A stretch of DNA of 64,000 nt from an uncultured Bacteroides sp. (GCA_905198575.1 CAJKDC010000002.1:1-64000); one strand, 5' to 3'. Shown: positions 31,527 to 41,094, numbered from the stretch's first letter. Translations and numbers: made by a program. The notes: generated by a model not told the origin, from the letters alone.

Positions 31527-33257
31527 TTATTTGTTTCGGTTGAAAAGGAAATCGTAGTCACGACGGGCAGCAGGCACGGTCCATTCCTCCGGAATCATCT
31601 TCCACTGATTAAGAGGTTTAGGGTCGAGCACCTTCACTTCTTCAATACGTTTCATCAGATAGAAACGCAAATCCTTATCGGTTGCAAAGATAATACGTTT
31701 TGCCAAATCTTCCTTCGGAATTCCGGCTCCTTTTGTCAATAAATTGCCACCACCGTTACCACGATAGGAATTTACGGCCACTTTATATACTTTTTCCGGC
31801 TGGAACGGACTTCCGTCGGCCATCGACTGGATGGTAATCTTCTCTCCTTCAGGACGGGTTACGTCCACTGTGTAAATGATACCAGCAGCCGAATCGAAGT
31901 TGAAACTGAAGTTCTTGAAGATATATTTGTTTTCAGGGTCATCACTGAAAAGCAAGAGACGGTCGTCCGGCGATTTCATCTGATTTGTCCACAAAGCATA
32001 CGACATTTCCAGAAAATTCTTGATTTCCTTTCCCGTCAGTTCCATCGTATACAGCATGTTTTCAAACTTATACAAGTTGAACATATCGCTGACGTAGATA
32101 TCTCCCTTTTTAATTTCGGCATACATAGAAAGCGGCGCACAAAACGAAACATCAGCCCCCGTCAAGTCCAGTTGCAACTGATGTATCAGGTCGATAAATG
32201 CCGACGGACCGAAAAAGGCATCTTTCGATGTAATCGTTTCATTGATACTGCCTATCTTGCGTGAAACAAAATCCAGCGTAGCCTGATAAGCCGGCTGAAA
32301 CGCTTTCAGAAAAGCTTCACTCTGCGGATAGGCAGTCACATCCGTCAGTTGTCCGCTGATTTGCTTGCGGACTACTTTGCCGTCTTGCTTGGTTACCTTA
32401 ATCGTTACATCCGATACCACACGGGCCGCATTGGCCGGGTCGATAACCAGTACCGAATCACCGGCAACGTTCAGCATCTTCTTATTCAGCCGTGCGTGGT
32501 CGTGCCCGATAAGCACAACATCAAAGCCCGGTACATTCACAGCTGTTGCCTGCGAGCCATTCTCTACCATGCCATCCAAATCGGCTCCGTCAAGCCCGGC
32601 ATGAAACAAGCCCACCAGCACATCCGGATGCTCTTTCTCGCGTATCACCTGTACCCACTTGCGGGCACTGCTTTCCAAATCCTCAAAACGAAGTCCGCTC
32701 CACAGGCGTTCCGGCAACCATGCCGGGATGGCAGGTGTAATCATTCCGAGTATGGCAATGCGTACACCGTCGCGCTCCAGAATCTGGTAAGGTTTGAGGT
32801 AAGGCTCACCCGTATCCGTACGGACAATATTCGCCCCCAGCACCGGGAAAGCACAATCGGCCACCCAACGGTCGTACACAGCATGTCCTGTTTCCACATC
32901 ATGATTTCCCATATTGGCCACATCATAACCCATGAAATTCATCATGTCGGCCGTAACATGTTTGGAAACCGTGTCAATATAGTTATAGTAATAAGCAATC
33001 GGCTGTCCCTGCAAAATATCTCCGTTATCTACCAGAATCACATTATCGCCATACTGCTTGCGCTGTTCCTCGACGAAAGTATGCACATGCGCCAGTCCGC
33101 CTTTACCGTCTTTCCGTTCTATAAAATTATACGGAAAATAATTTCCATGTACATCACTGGTTTCAATCAACTTTATTGTGACTTCCTTTTCGGATGAAGC
33201 CCAAATGGATAGACTGTTCAAGACCACCATTGCCATAAAAGAAACGAGATATTTCAT
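31527..33257 (-). CDS. Periplasmic 5'-nucleotidase / cyclic phosphodiesterase
   Basis: A 576-residue exported metallophosphatase of the UshA family. After the signal peptide (residues 1-20) come the metal-binding motifs DVHGNYFPY, DNGDILQGQ, GNHDVETG and GHDHARLN, then the C-terminal nucleotidase domain with VNSYRGNGGGN. It cleaves extracellular nucleotides or 2',3'-cyclic nucleotides. It ends 19 bases before the His-rich membrane protein, so the three genes may be one operon. Confidence 0.9.
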   Translation of the reverse strand: MKYLVSFMAMVVLNSLSIWASSEKEVTIKLIETSDVHGNYFPYNFIERKDGKGGLAHVHTFVEEQRKQYGDNVILVDNGDILQGQPIAYYYNYIDTVSKHVTADMMNFMGYDVANMGNHDVETGHAVYDRWVADCAFPVLGANIVRTDTGEPYLKPYQILERDGVRIAILGMITPAIPAWLPERLWSGLRFEDLESSARKWVQVIREKEHPDVLVGLFHAGLDGADLDGMVENGSQATAVNVPGFDVVLIGHDHARLNKKMLNVAGDSVLVIDPANAARVVSDVTIKVTKQDGKVVRKQISGQLTDVTAYPQSEAFLKAFQPAYQATLDFVSRKIGSINETITSKDAFFGPSAFIDLIHQLQLDLTGADVSFCAPLSMYAEIKKGDIYVSDMFNLYKFENMLYTMELTGKEIKNFLEMSYALWTNQMKSPDDRLLLFSDDPENKYIFKNFSFNFDSAAGIIYTVDVTRPEGEKITIQSMADGSPFQPEKVYKVAVNSYRGNGGGNLLTKGAGIPKEDLAKRIIFATDKDLRFYLMKRIEEVKVLDPKPLNQWKMIPEEWTVPAARRDYDFLFNRNK

Positions 33258-33279
33258 ATTTTCTGAATATTTATATTTG

Positions 33280-33287
33280 CAAACCTA
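33280..33287 (-). promoter_or_regulatory. Promoter -7 box of the nucleotidase gene
   Basis: Minus-strand TAGGTTTG matches TAnnTTTG, 22 bases before the ATG at 33257. Confidence 0.45.
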
Positions 33288-33497
33288 CACAAAAAAAATC
33301 ACTTTCCTGCTTAAAGAAAGCAAAAACAGATTCTGTACACTTCAATAAGCCGCAAAATACCTAGAACTTGTTACATTGCAGCATCAGCACACAGACCGTC
33401 CGGCAGCCCTTGTGCTAAAAGATGAAACACACCGGACATAATTCTAAAAAAGCATTTCATTCAAGTGCTGTTTCATACAACCTGAATGATTTTTCCA

Positions 33498-33505
33498 TAC
33501 ATTTG
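33498..33505 (+). promoter_or_regulatory. Promoter -7 box of tex
   Basis: TACATTTG matches TAnnTTTG and lies 26 bases before ATG 33532. It overlaps the alternative GTG at 33505, which argues against that start. Confidence 0.5.
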
Positions 33506-33531
33506 TGCTTCACATAACCAAAAAAGAAGAA

Positions 33532-35664
33532 ATGAACGATTTTTTTGACAGGATTGCACGGGCTCTCAAACTGCCCGTACACCGTGTAGAAAACACACTG
33601 AAACTGCTGGAAGGCGGAGCTACCATTCCGTTTATCAGCCGCTACCGCAAGGAAGCTACCGGCGGTCTGGACGAAGTGCAGATTGGCGACATCAAAGCGC
33701 AATATGACAAGCTGTGCGAACTGGCCAAACGCAAGGAAACTATTCTTTCGACCTTGAAAGAACAAAATAACCTGACTCCCGAATTGCAGCAACGCATCGA
33801 CAACTGCTGGGAGAGCACCGAACTGGAGGACATTTATCTTCCGTTCAAGCCCAAACGAAAAACCCGTGCCGAAATGGCCCGCCAGAAAGGACTGGAACCA
33901 CTGGCGGTACTGTTGATGATGCAGCGCGAAAACAATCTTCCGGCTAAAGTGCGTTCCTTTGTGAAAGGAGAAGTAAAAGATGAAGAGGATGCCCTGAAAG
34001 GTGCCCGCGACATCATTGCCGAGCAGGTAAGCGAAGACGAGCAGGCTCGAAACCTGATACGCGGTCAGTTTTCCCGTCAGGCTGTCATCACAGCCAAAGT
34101 AGCCAAAGGCAAGGAAAAAGAAGAGGCTGCTGCCAAGTACCGCGACTATTTTGATTTCAGTGAACCCTTGAAGCGCTGCACCTCACACCGCATGCTGGCC
34201 TTATTACGTGGCGAAGCAGAAGGTATCCTGAAAGTAAGTATCGCACCGGCAGAAGATGACCTTTGTACCGAACGCCTGCAACGCCAGTTTGTGAGAGGCA
34301 ACAATGCCTGCTCGCAACAGGTAGCCGAAGCAGTAGCCGATGCTTACAAGCGTCTGCTGAAACCGGCTATCGAAACCGAATTCTTCGGTTTCAGCAAGGA
34401 AAAGGCCGATGAAGAAGCTATCCGGGTGTTTGCAGGCAACCTGCGGCAATTGCTGCTGGCCGCACCATTGGGCCAGAAACGGGTAATGGGTATTGACCCC
34501 GGATTCCGGACCGGCTGCAAGGTCGTATGTCTGGATGCACAGGGGGCTTTGTTGCACAACGAGGCAATTTATCCCCATCCTCCTAAATCGGAATACCAGC
34601 AAGCGGCCAGAAAACTGGTCAAGCTGGTAGAACAGTACAAGATAGAAGCCATTGCCATCGGCAACGGAACAGCCAGCCGCGAAACGGAGCAGTTTGTCAC
34701 CTCCCAACGCTACGACCGCGAAGTACAGGTCTTTGTCGTGAGCGAAGACGGAGCCTCTATCTACTCGGCCTCCAAGACTGCCCGCGAAGAGTTTCCTGAA
34801 TACGATGTAACGGTACGTGGCGCTGTATCTATCGGACGCCGACTGATGGACCCGCTGGCCGAACTGGTCAAGATTGATGCCAAGTCTATCGGTGTGGGAC
34901 AATATCAGCATGATGTAGACCAGACCAAACTGAAGGCTTCACTGGACCAGACTGTAGAAAGCTGCGTTAATCTGGTAGGTGTCAACGTCAACACGGCCAG
35001 CAAGCATTTGTTGACGTATGTATCGGGACTGGGACCTGTCCTGGCTCAAAACATCGTGGACTACCGTACACAGAACGGTGCTTTCCACTCACGCCGGGAG
35101 CTGCTTAAAGTTCCACGCATGGGGGCTAAGGCATTCGAGCAGTGCGCCGGTTTCCTTCGCATTTCCGAAGCAGAGAATCCGCTCGACAATTCGGCTGTAC
35201 ACCCCGAAAGTTATCCGATTGTAGAGAAAATGGCCAAAGACCTGAAATGTACGGTTACCGACCTCATCAACCGGAAAGAGTTGCGCAGCCGGATTCAGAT
35301 AGAAAAATACGTAACAGATACTGTAGGACTGCCTACACTAACCGATATCATGCAGGAGCTGGACAAACCGGGACGCGACCCCCGCCAGCAAATCGAAGTT
35401 TTTCAGTTCGACCCCAATGTACGCACCATCGACGACTTGAAAGAAGGCATGGAGCTGCCGGGTATTGTCACAAACATCACCAACTTTGGGTGTTTCGTCG
35501 ATATCGGTATTAAAGAAAACGGGCTGGTACATGTATCCCAGTTGGCCGACAAGTTTGTAAGCGACCCGACAACAGTGGTAAGCATCCACCAGCATGTGCG
35601 GGTCAAGGTGCTGAGTATCGACCACGAGCGCAAACGTATCCAGCTGACGATGAAAGGATTGTAA
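33532..35664 (+). CDS. tex: Tex-family transcription accessory protein
   Basis: A 710-residue RNA-binding protein. The Tex N-terminal domain is visible as GGATIPFISRYRKEATGGLDE, the YqgF-like domain as MGIDPGFRTGCKVV, the helix-hairpin-helix part as LTYVSGLGPVLAQNIVDYR, and the C-terminal S1 domain as GMELPGIVTNITNFGCFVDI. It acts in transcription or RNA quality control. It is monocistronic, with its own promoter and terminator. Confidence 0.95.
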   Translation: MNDFFDRIARALKLPVHRVENTLKLLEGGATIPFISRYRKEATGGLDEVQIGDIKAQYDKLCELAKRKETILSTLKEQNNLTPELQQRIDNCWESTELEDIYLPFKPKRKTRAEMARQKGLEPLAVLLMMQRENNLPAKVRSFVKGEVKDEEDALKGARDIIAEQVSEDEQARNLIRGQFSRQAVITAKVAKGKEKEEAAAKYRDYFDFSEPLKRCTSHRMLALLRGEAEGILKVSIAPAEDDLCTERLQRQFVRGNNACSQQVAEAVADAYKRLLKPAIETEFFGFSKEKADEEAIRVFAGNLRQLLLAAPLGQKRVMGIDPGFRTGCKVVCLDAQGALLHNEAIYPHPPKSEYQQAARKLVKLVEQYKIEAIAIGNGTASRETEQFVTSQRYDREVQVFVVSEDGASIYSASKTAREEFPEYDVTVRGAVSIGRRLMDPLAELVKIDAKSIGVGQYQHDVDQTKLKASLDQTVESCVNLVGVNVNTASKHLLTYVSGLGPVLAQNIVDYRTQNGAFHSRRELLKVPRMGAKAFEQCAGFLRISEAENPLDNSAVHPESYPIVEKMAKDLKCTVTDLINRKELRSRIQIEKYVTDTVGLPTLTDIMQELDKPGRDPRQQIEVFQFDPNVRTIDDLKEGMELPGIVTNITNFGCFVDIGIKENGLVHVSQLADKFVSDPTTVVSIHQHVRVKVLSIDHERKRIQLTMKGL

Positions 35665-35691
35665 ATACTCCCAGCACAGGGCCATTAATTA

Positions 35692-35730
35692 AAAAGCCGA
35701 AGTATCCTCCCAAAGGACACCTCGGCTTTT
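35692..35730. terminator. Bidirectional terminator between tex and the peroxidase gene
   Basis: AAAAGCCGAAGTATCC and GGACACCTCGGCTTTT form a stem with A-rich and T-rich flanks, serving both convergent genes. Confidence 0.75.
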
Positions 35731-35755
35731 CTATTCAATAAATAAGCACTGAAAT

Positions 35756-37132
35756 TTATTTCATATTATCATTGGTCAACAGTTTTCCCTTATACTCTCC
35801 GGTAAGTGTTTTAAGGAAAGCTACCAAGCGTGCAGTCTCTGCATCATTCAGCTCAACGCCTACCTCATACTTAGCCATCGAACGGACAGCATCTTCCAGT
35901 GTCTGGTGAGTTCCGTCGTGATAATAAGGAGACGTAAGCTCGATATTGCGGAGTCCGGGAACTTTAAAGCGATGCATATCACGTTCTGTCTTGGTTTCTT
36001 TGTTACGTCCGTGGTCTTCGAAAGTAATTTCGGTATTACGGTCAGCAAAGTAATCGTGCTTGATACCCATCAGTTCGTACGACTGGCCTCCCAGGTTTTC
36101 ACCTACGTGGCAGGTTGCACAGTTATACTTCTTAAAGAGGTCGTAGCCGGCAATTTCTTCCGAAGTCAGAGCTGTCTTGTCACCTTTCAGGTATTTATCG
36201 AAACGAGAGTTCGGTGTGAGCAGCGTACGTTCGAACTCCTGAATGGCATCGGTTACGTTGGCTTCAGTAATGCCATCCGGATATACTTCTGTAAATGCCT
36301 TCTTGAAATTGGCATCTTCTGCCAGACGCGCACAGATATCATCGAAAGACTTATGTCCCATTTCAACCGGATTCAAAGGAGGGCCACCTGCCTGTGCTGC
36401 CAGTGTAGCCGCACGACCATCCCAGAACTGCACAAAGTTATAATGCGCATTGAATACGGTAGGTGCATTTACACCACCTTTCTGTCCGCCAACTCCTTCA
36501 GAGAACTGTTTGTTGTCTACACCGGCTGTATTCAGCGCGTGGCAAGTAGCACACGACACAGTATTGTCGATAGAAAGACGCGTATCGTGGAACAGCATAT
36601 CGCCCAAAATAACCTTACGCATGTCAACTTCCACAGAATCGGCTATCGGACGTACTGGTTCATTGGCAAATTCGGCAGCAGCCAGCGGATTAGGATATGC
36701 AGCAGCACGTGCCGAACGTATCCAGTTCAGAGCCATTGTCTTTTCAGTATCTGTCATCGATGCTCCCCAGTGTACCAGATAATATTTGGCCAGCGGCATG
36801 GTTCCGTCTTTAATGACTTTCTCTACTTTTGCCAAGTCTACTTCAGAAACCTTCTTGCCCGCTTCAATGGCAGCAGTCATTGGAGCAATATCAAACGAAC
36901 GATAACCCAACTGGATATCTTCTTTCACCACATCGCCTACTACAGGAAGCGATGCATAAAACGGATACTTGGGAGTAGCCACATGGCATTCCATACAACC
37001 GGCATCTGCCAGCAATTCCATCATCTGCTTGTCGGCCGGCAAATCTGCCGAAGGGGGCTGGTTAACCAACCGGTACGTAACCGCTCCTCCTGCTACAATC
37101 AGAAGAGCTGCAAAAATAATCTGCTTTTTCAT
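35756..37132 (-). CDS. Tri-heme cytochrome c peroxidase (YhjA-like)
   Basis: A 458-residue peroxidase with an N-terminal signal anchor and three heme c sites: C46-C49-H50 (CMECH), C194-C197-H198 (CATCH) and C338-C341-H342 (CATCH). Classical CcpA/MauG proteins have only the last two; the extra N-terminal heme domain is as in E. coli YhjA, which takes electrons from quinol. It reduces H2O2 in the periplasm. It lies at the end of an operon that also encodes the cytochrome maturation proteins it needs. Confidence 0.9.
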   Translation of the reverse strand: MKKQIIFAALLIVAGGAVTYRLVNQPPSADLPADKQMMELLADAGCMECHVATPKYPFYASLPVVGDVVKEDIQLGYRSFDIAPMTAAIEAGKKVSEVDLAKVEKVIKDGTMPLAKYYLVHWGASMTDTEKTMALNWIRSARAAAYPNPLAAAEFANEPVRPIADSVEVDMRKVILGDMLFHDTRLSIDNTVSCATCHALNTAGVDNKQFSEGVGGQKGGVNAPTVFNAHYNFVQFWDGRAATLAAQAGGPPLNPVEMGHKSFDDICARLAEDANFKKAFTEVYPDGITEANVTDAIQEFERTLLTPNSRFDKYLKGDKTALTSEEIAGYDLFKKYNCATCHVGENLGGQSYELMGIKHDYFADRNTEITFEDHGRNKETKTERDMHRFKVPGLRNIELTSPYYHDGTHQTLEDAVRSMAKYEVGVELNDAETARLVAFLKTLTGEYKGKLLTNDNMK

Positions 37133-37175
37133 TTGTTCTATAAATTAGTAGGTTATTAAATTCTATCGTTTATTA

Positions 37176-37970
37176 TCAACTTCCAGTCCGGTTATACAAG
37201 TGCACGCTCTGCTGGGCAGCCGGAAGGTAATTTACACCATACCAGCACATCTGCAGGGTAAGAAAACTGCCTATCAGCACCACATAAAGTATTTTGGGAG
37301 TGGTCTTCCCGAAAAGCCGTAGATGAATGTACAGCAGGTATCCGGCCCAAGTAATGGCTGCCCACGTTTCTTTCGGGTCCCAACTCCAGTAATTGCCCCA
37401 GGCATCTTTTGCCCAAATGGCTCCGGTCAGCATCCCCAGTGTCAGAAAAGCAGTCCCCGTATATACCAGTTCGTCGGCCATTGTCAGGTAAGCCTTCTTA
37501 TGCCGGTAGAGTCCCATGCAGGAAAGCATAAAAGCACAACCCAATACCGAATACGAAAACATATAGACCGTAACATGCGGTATGAACCATACACTCTGCA
37601 AAGCCGGCATCAGTGACTGGTCGTGTATTTCGGGTTTCAGCAAGTTGATGATACAAAAGACGGTAGCCACCAGCGCTGAGAAAGACAAAATCCAGCGATA
37701 ATGCCAGCGCCAGTAGGTAAGCATGCCCGAGATTCCCATAAAGAATGCATACCACAGACGCGTTTCACCCATTGTGCGCAGCGGCGGACGTTCCAAAGAA
37801 AGCCACAAGCCGGCAATGAAAGCACTGAATATCAAAGTTCCGAGTAAGGAAAGCCATAAGGCTCTACTGTCGCGCACCGATGAGCGGAATGCCATAACAG
37901 CACCTGCAATCCAGCAAAGCACGGCCGGAACGACAAACCATATAAAATTATCCCAAGTTATCATTTTCAT
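37176..37970 (-). CDS. ccsA: Cytochrome c biogenesis protein CcsA
   Basis: A 264-residue membrane protein with about eight helices and the heme-handling tryptophan-rich motif WGNYWSWDPKETWA. HVTVYMFSY carries a conserved His. With the ResB-like protein it attaches heme to apocytochromes (system II). The start overlaps the ResB gene by 23 bases. Confidence 0.9.
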   Translation of the reverse strand: MKMITWDNFIWFVVPAVLCWIAGAVMAFRSSVRDSRALWLSLLGTLIFSAFIAGLWLSLERPPLRTMGETRLWYAFFMGISGMLTYWRWHYRWILSFSALVATVFCIINLLKPEIHDQSLMPALQSVWFIPHVTVYMFSYSVLGCAFMLSCMGLYRHKKAYLTMADELVYTGTAFLTLGMLTGAIWAKDAWGNYWSWDPKETWAAITWAGYLLYIHLRLFGKTTPKILYVVLIGSFLTLQMCWYGVNYLPAAQQSVHLYNRTGS

Positions 37971-38841
37971 TCTTTTTTACAGGTCCTTCTAAAAACAGTA
38001 ATATCCCTCCTGCCAATGTGAGCAATATCCCCGCTAGCTGAACATATTTCCAGGGTTGCTCAACCACCTGCAACACACAATAGGAAAGTCCCTCCGACTT
38101 TTTTTCGTAACCGGTGAGATACAGGTCCTCACCCAGACGATAAGCATACGGATGATTTACTTTCAATACGACCGGGTCATTTCCTACACGGACTTGCGCT
38201 TCGTATTGACGCGGCATGCCATTTTCATAATAGTCTGCCCGGAAATCCAGCAGCTCCAGTTCATAGTCCAAATAAGTTACTTTCCCTTCCATCGTATAGG
38301 CGCGGCTGTTAGGCTCTCCTTTCACTACCGGAATACGCAGCACCCTTGCGTCTGCACTTCCAAAAAATCCGGCAAACAGTGCCAGCCATAATCCGGCATG
38401 ATTCAGTATAAAGCGCCACTTATGCCGGCGTTTTGCCATAGCTCCGCGATAGGTTATCAATGCCAGATGGGAAAGCAAGAAAAACAGAATAGCAACAAAT
38501 ATCCATGACGACATAAAATCATAACAACCCAGACGAGCCAGTATGCCAGATTTATGCGCAGCTTCGGCAGCAGACAATTGTGGAAACAGACCTATCACAA
38601 GACAACCGGCTGTAAACGCAGCCAAACTTCCTACCGTTGCTGCCGGAGAAAGCATAAAACGCATGATGCTTATCGAACAGTAATCTTTATAAAGCATCCA
38701 CAATGCGGTCAGCCAGATTGCTGCAAAAATAAAGTTCAATGGAAAAGAAAAAAAGGAAAACGGGAAATTACCCACAATAAATTGCAGGAATACAGCGACT
38801 AAAAGATATACTATCCAGAAAGTTACAGATAAAGCTTTCAT
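37948..38841 (-). CDS. ResB/Ccs1-like cytochrome c biogenesis protein
   Basis: A 297-residue membrane protein with four N-terminal helices, a periplasmic beta domain (EGKVTYLDYELELLDFRADYY) and a final helix. It partners CcsA in system II maturation. ATG 38841 was chosen because the longer ORF start (38865) overlaps the -7 box at 38863-38870. It is the first gene of the ccs-peroxidase operon. Confidence 0.85.
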   Translation of the reverse strand: MKALSVTFWIVYLLVAVFLQFIVGNFPFSFFSFPLNFIFAAIWLTALWMLYKDYCSISIMRFMLSPAATVGSLAAFTAGCLVIGLFPQLSAAEAAHKSGILARLGCYDFMSSWIFVAILFFLLSHLALITYRGAMAKRRHKWRFILNHAGLWLALFAGFFGSADARVLRIPVVKGEPNSRAYTMEGKVTYLDYELELLDFRADYYENGMPRQYEAQVRVGNDPVVLKVNHPYAYRLGEDLYLTGYEKKSEGLSYCVLQVVEQPWKYVQLAGILLTLAGGILLFLEGPVKKNENDNLG

Positions 38842-38862
38842 TGTTTTTAGTTTATTGGGGTA

Positions 38863-38895
38863 CAAAGATAAATTATTTTATTAATTCACTCCAAA
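38863..38895 (-). promoter_or_regulatory. Promoter of the ccs-peroxidase operon
   Basis: Minus-strand TTTG (38895-38892), a 21-base spacer, then TATCTTTG (38870-38863) match the Bacteroides -33/-7 consensus. The expected start site is about 15 bases upstream of the ATG. Confidence 0.7.
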
Positions 38896-38900
38896 TTTTG

Positions 38901-38939
38901 TTCTGATAAAACTTGTATTTATTACAATCTTTATCAGAA
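38901..38939. promoter_or_regulatory. 39-bp dyad operator upstream of the peroxidase operon
   Basis: The left arm TTCTGATAAAACTTGTA and the right arm TACAATCTTTATCAGAA are inverted copies matching at 15 of 17 positions around TTTAT. It ends just upstream of the -33 box, a typical activator position. The size is similar to OxyR-type tetramer sites; the regulator is unknown. Confidence 0.6.
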
Positions 38940-39279
38940 TATATAAACAAAAACCAAAGAAAACTTATACATCCATATAATGGAAAAACCAGTCCTGACC
39001 TTTTAAAGTCTTCACAATTGATATTTTCAGGTAACTCATATCAGTCCGAATTTCCGTATCGTTACAGCGCGTCATTAGTGAAACAAACTTTCCGCTCAGG
39101 AATGAAGTACATTCATCTCTAAAATGATAAAAGTTACACTCAAAAATGATACACCCAACTCTTACGGAAATGATTTCTCCATACCACCAAAAGCATTGTT
39201 TCCCCTTCGTTACAATGATGTACCGGAAGGGAAAGAGACAAAACTCAAATGCGTTTTCGGGATTTCCACATAAAAATGG
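38940..39279. other. Divergent intergenic region without a supported gene
   Basis: Apart from the dyad and the nudC promoter, this gap shows only short open frames on both strands that lack convincing starts and do not resemble proteins. Confidence 0.4.
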
Positions 39280-39287
39280 TACTTTTG
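39280..39287 (+). promoter_or_regulatory. Promoter -7 box of nudC
   Basis: TACTTTTG matches TAnnTTTG. Transcription would start about at the ORF's first ATG (39289), so the ATG at 39316 is the likely start codon. Confidence 0.5.
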
Positions 39288-39315
39288 CATGAAAGTTACA
39301 AGAAAGAGAACGGTT

Positions 39316-40122
39316 ATGAAACAAAACAATACGGAAGCAAGCACATCTCCTTGCGGATGGTTTGTCTTCAACAACGGACAATTGCTGATTGAAAAAACAG
39401 ACAACGGATACCACATCCCATATAGTGTACACCCTCCTACTGAGGTCCCGGTGGGCAGTACAATACACCTGATAGGCGAGATAAACGGATTCCCGGCTAA
39501 AGCCTATGCCATACACAATCCTGTACCTGGCAATGAAGAGAGCCCGCGCATGATGAAGGATTTGCGTGCATCTTTCGATGTGCTTCCTTTCGAGGAATAT
39601 TACCGTGCCGGCAAAGCTTCGCAAATATTAAACTGGGACAAAAACAGCCGCTACTGCCCCATGTGTGGAGTACCCACTACGCAAGTTTCTGCCATTGCCA
39701 AGCGATGCCCGGAATGCCGGCAGGAGTTTTATCCGCGCATATCGCCGGCAGTAATTGTACTTATCAAAAAAGAAGACAGTATCCTGCTGGTCCATGCACG
39801 AAATTTCAGAGGGACTTTCAAAGGTTTGGTAGCTGGTTTTCTGGAACCGGGTGAAACACTGGAGGAATGTGTGCATCGGGAGGTCATGGAGGAAACGGGT
39901 CTGCGCATCAAGAACCTGAAGTATTTCGGCAGTCAGCCTTGGCCGTACCCCAGTGGCATCATGATAGGCTATAGTGCTGAATATGAAAGTGGAAGCATCA
40001 AACTGCAAAACGAGGAATTAAGCACCGGCAGCTTTTACTCAAGGGATAACCTGCCCGAGATTCCTAAAAAACTGAGTATTGCCCGCAAACTGATTGATGC
40101 CTGGCTGGAAGGAAAAGTATAA
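39316..40122 (+). CDS. nudC: NADH pyrophosphatase / NAD-RNA decapping Nudix enzyme
   Basis: A 268-residue NudC. It has the zinc-binding CPMCG and CPECRQEFYPR, the Nudix box GFLEPGETLEECVHREVMEE (followed by TGL) and the NudC-specific SQPWPYPSG. It hydrolyses NADH and removes NAD caps from RNA. The first ATG (39289) is too close to the promoter box, so 39316 is preferred. It is divergent from the peroxidase operon. Confidence 0.93.
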   Translation: MKQNNTEASTSPCGWFVFNNGQLLIEKTDNGYHIPYSVHPPTEVPVGSTIHLIGEINGFPAKAYAIHNPVPGNEESPRMMKDLRASFDVLPFEEYYRAGKASQILNWDKNSRYCPMCGVPTTQVSAIAKRCPECRQEFYPRISPAVIVLIKKEDSILLVHARNFRGTFKGLVAGFLEPGETLEECVHREVMEETGLRIKNLKYFGSQPWPYPSGIMIGYSAEYESGSIKLQNEELSTGSFYSRDNLPEIPKKLSIARKLIDAWLEGKV

Positions 40123-40130
40123 TAGTAAGT

Positions 40131-40165
40131 AAAAAGAGACGGTTCTATAATGAGCCGTCTCTTTT
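40131..40165. terminator. Terminator after nudC
   Basis: AAAAGAGACGG and CCGTCTCTTTT form an 11-bp stem with a 12-base loop. It is bidirectional and also serves the convergent outer-membrane protein gene. Confidence 0.8.
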
Positions 40166-40174
40166 AGTTTGAAA

Positions 40175-41062
40175 TCAAAAAAGAACAAGTCCGACAGACA
40201 GTGCTGAAAATTCGGGACCGTATGCAGAATCCAGCACCTTACAAGGACTGTATTTAACATAGAATCCCAAGCTCTTGTAACCGACTGATGCCTGAATATC
40301 AACGGTTACCGGCGTCTGGTGAATATTATCGTCAGTCAGCTTATATTCTTTACCATCCAACTTATACCGTGTTTTCAGGCTGGCATGTGTATTGAAATTG
40401 ACGATGGCCCCCAAACTGAAATTGAACTTGTTTGAAGTTTCATGAGTAAACATAACAGGAAATGCCCAACTAAATACCTTGATTCGTGAAAACTGAATAT
40501 CAGCCCCTTCAGGATAACTGCCAATAGACACCCCTGTTTCTGCATCTTTTATAAAACGGGACTTACCGGTCATCCGGTAATTGCGCCAACTGCAAGCCAG
40601 TCCGATAGAAAGAGAGGTTTCTGTACTCCACGGATAATATGCCCATCCCAATGTAGGTGTTGTAATTTCCCACGACGACCCCATGCTTACATCCATATTG
40701 TCCGGAGCTCCCTGCACAGTAGAAAGTCCGATTTTAAAATCTTTGACTACAAACTCGTTTCGTTTGTATCTTTGCGCTGTAGTCCGCTTTCTGAATGGAA
40801 TGTTAAAATCCCAGTCACTACTACGTTCCTGGGTGACCGAAACATCCGAAGGAGATATTTCTACTTCACGAACATAACGGAAATTAGGATTATCTTTTTT
40901 CCCGTCAATCTTTACCATGAAGCGATTGTTCGACTCGGTAATTGTTACCCGTTCGGGATTTTCTACACACATTACATTTTCTACTTTCAATGAGTCGTTA
41001 ATTTCAGCGTATCCGCTTGCAGCAACCAACAACGCTGATACAAGCAAAACCATTTTCTTCAT
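40175..41062 (-). CDS. Outer-membrane beta-barrel protein of the sigma operon
   Basis: A 295-residue exported protein (signal peptide residues 1-19, ending SGYA) with alternating hydrophobic strands and a terminal Phe (VGLVLF), typical of outer-membrane barrels. The middle has STETSLSIGLACSWRNYRM. It is the last gene of the ECF sigma operon, so it is probably a target or sensor-coupled product. The family is unknown. Confidence 0.75.
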   Translation of the reverse strand: MKKMVLLVSALLVAASGYAEINDSLKVENVMCVENPERVTITESNNRFMVKIDGKKDNPNFRYVREVEISPSDVSVTQERSSDWDFNIPFRKRTTAQRYKRNEFVVKDFKIGLSTVQGAPDNMDVSMGSSWEITTPTLGWAYYPWSTETSLSIGLACSWRNYRMTGKSRFIKDAETGVSIGSYPEGADIQFSRIKVFSWAFPVMFTHETSNKFNFSLGAIVNFNTHASLKTRYKLDGKEYKLTDDNIHQTPVTVDIQASVGYKSLGFYVKYSPCKVLDSAYGPEFSALSVGLVLF

Positions 41063-41094
41063 ATCTTATCCTATTTTATTTGTTTCTATCTAAC

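Noticed and set aside
33505..33531. GTG start for tex at 33505
   Set aside because: The codon is the last part of the -7 box; ATG 33532 has a normal leader and matches the Tex N-terminus.
38965..39624. 219-codon minus-strand ORF opposite nudC
   Set aside because: It mostly shadows the Nudix gene and has low-complexity, Cys/Phe-rich composition without family features.
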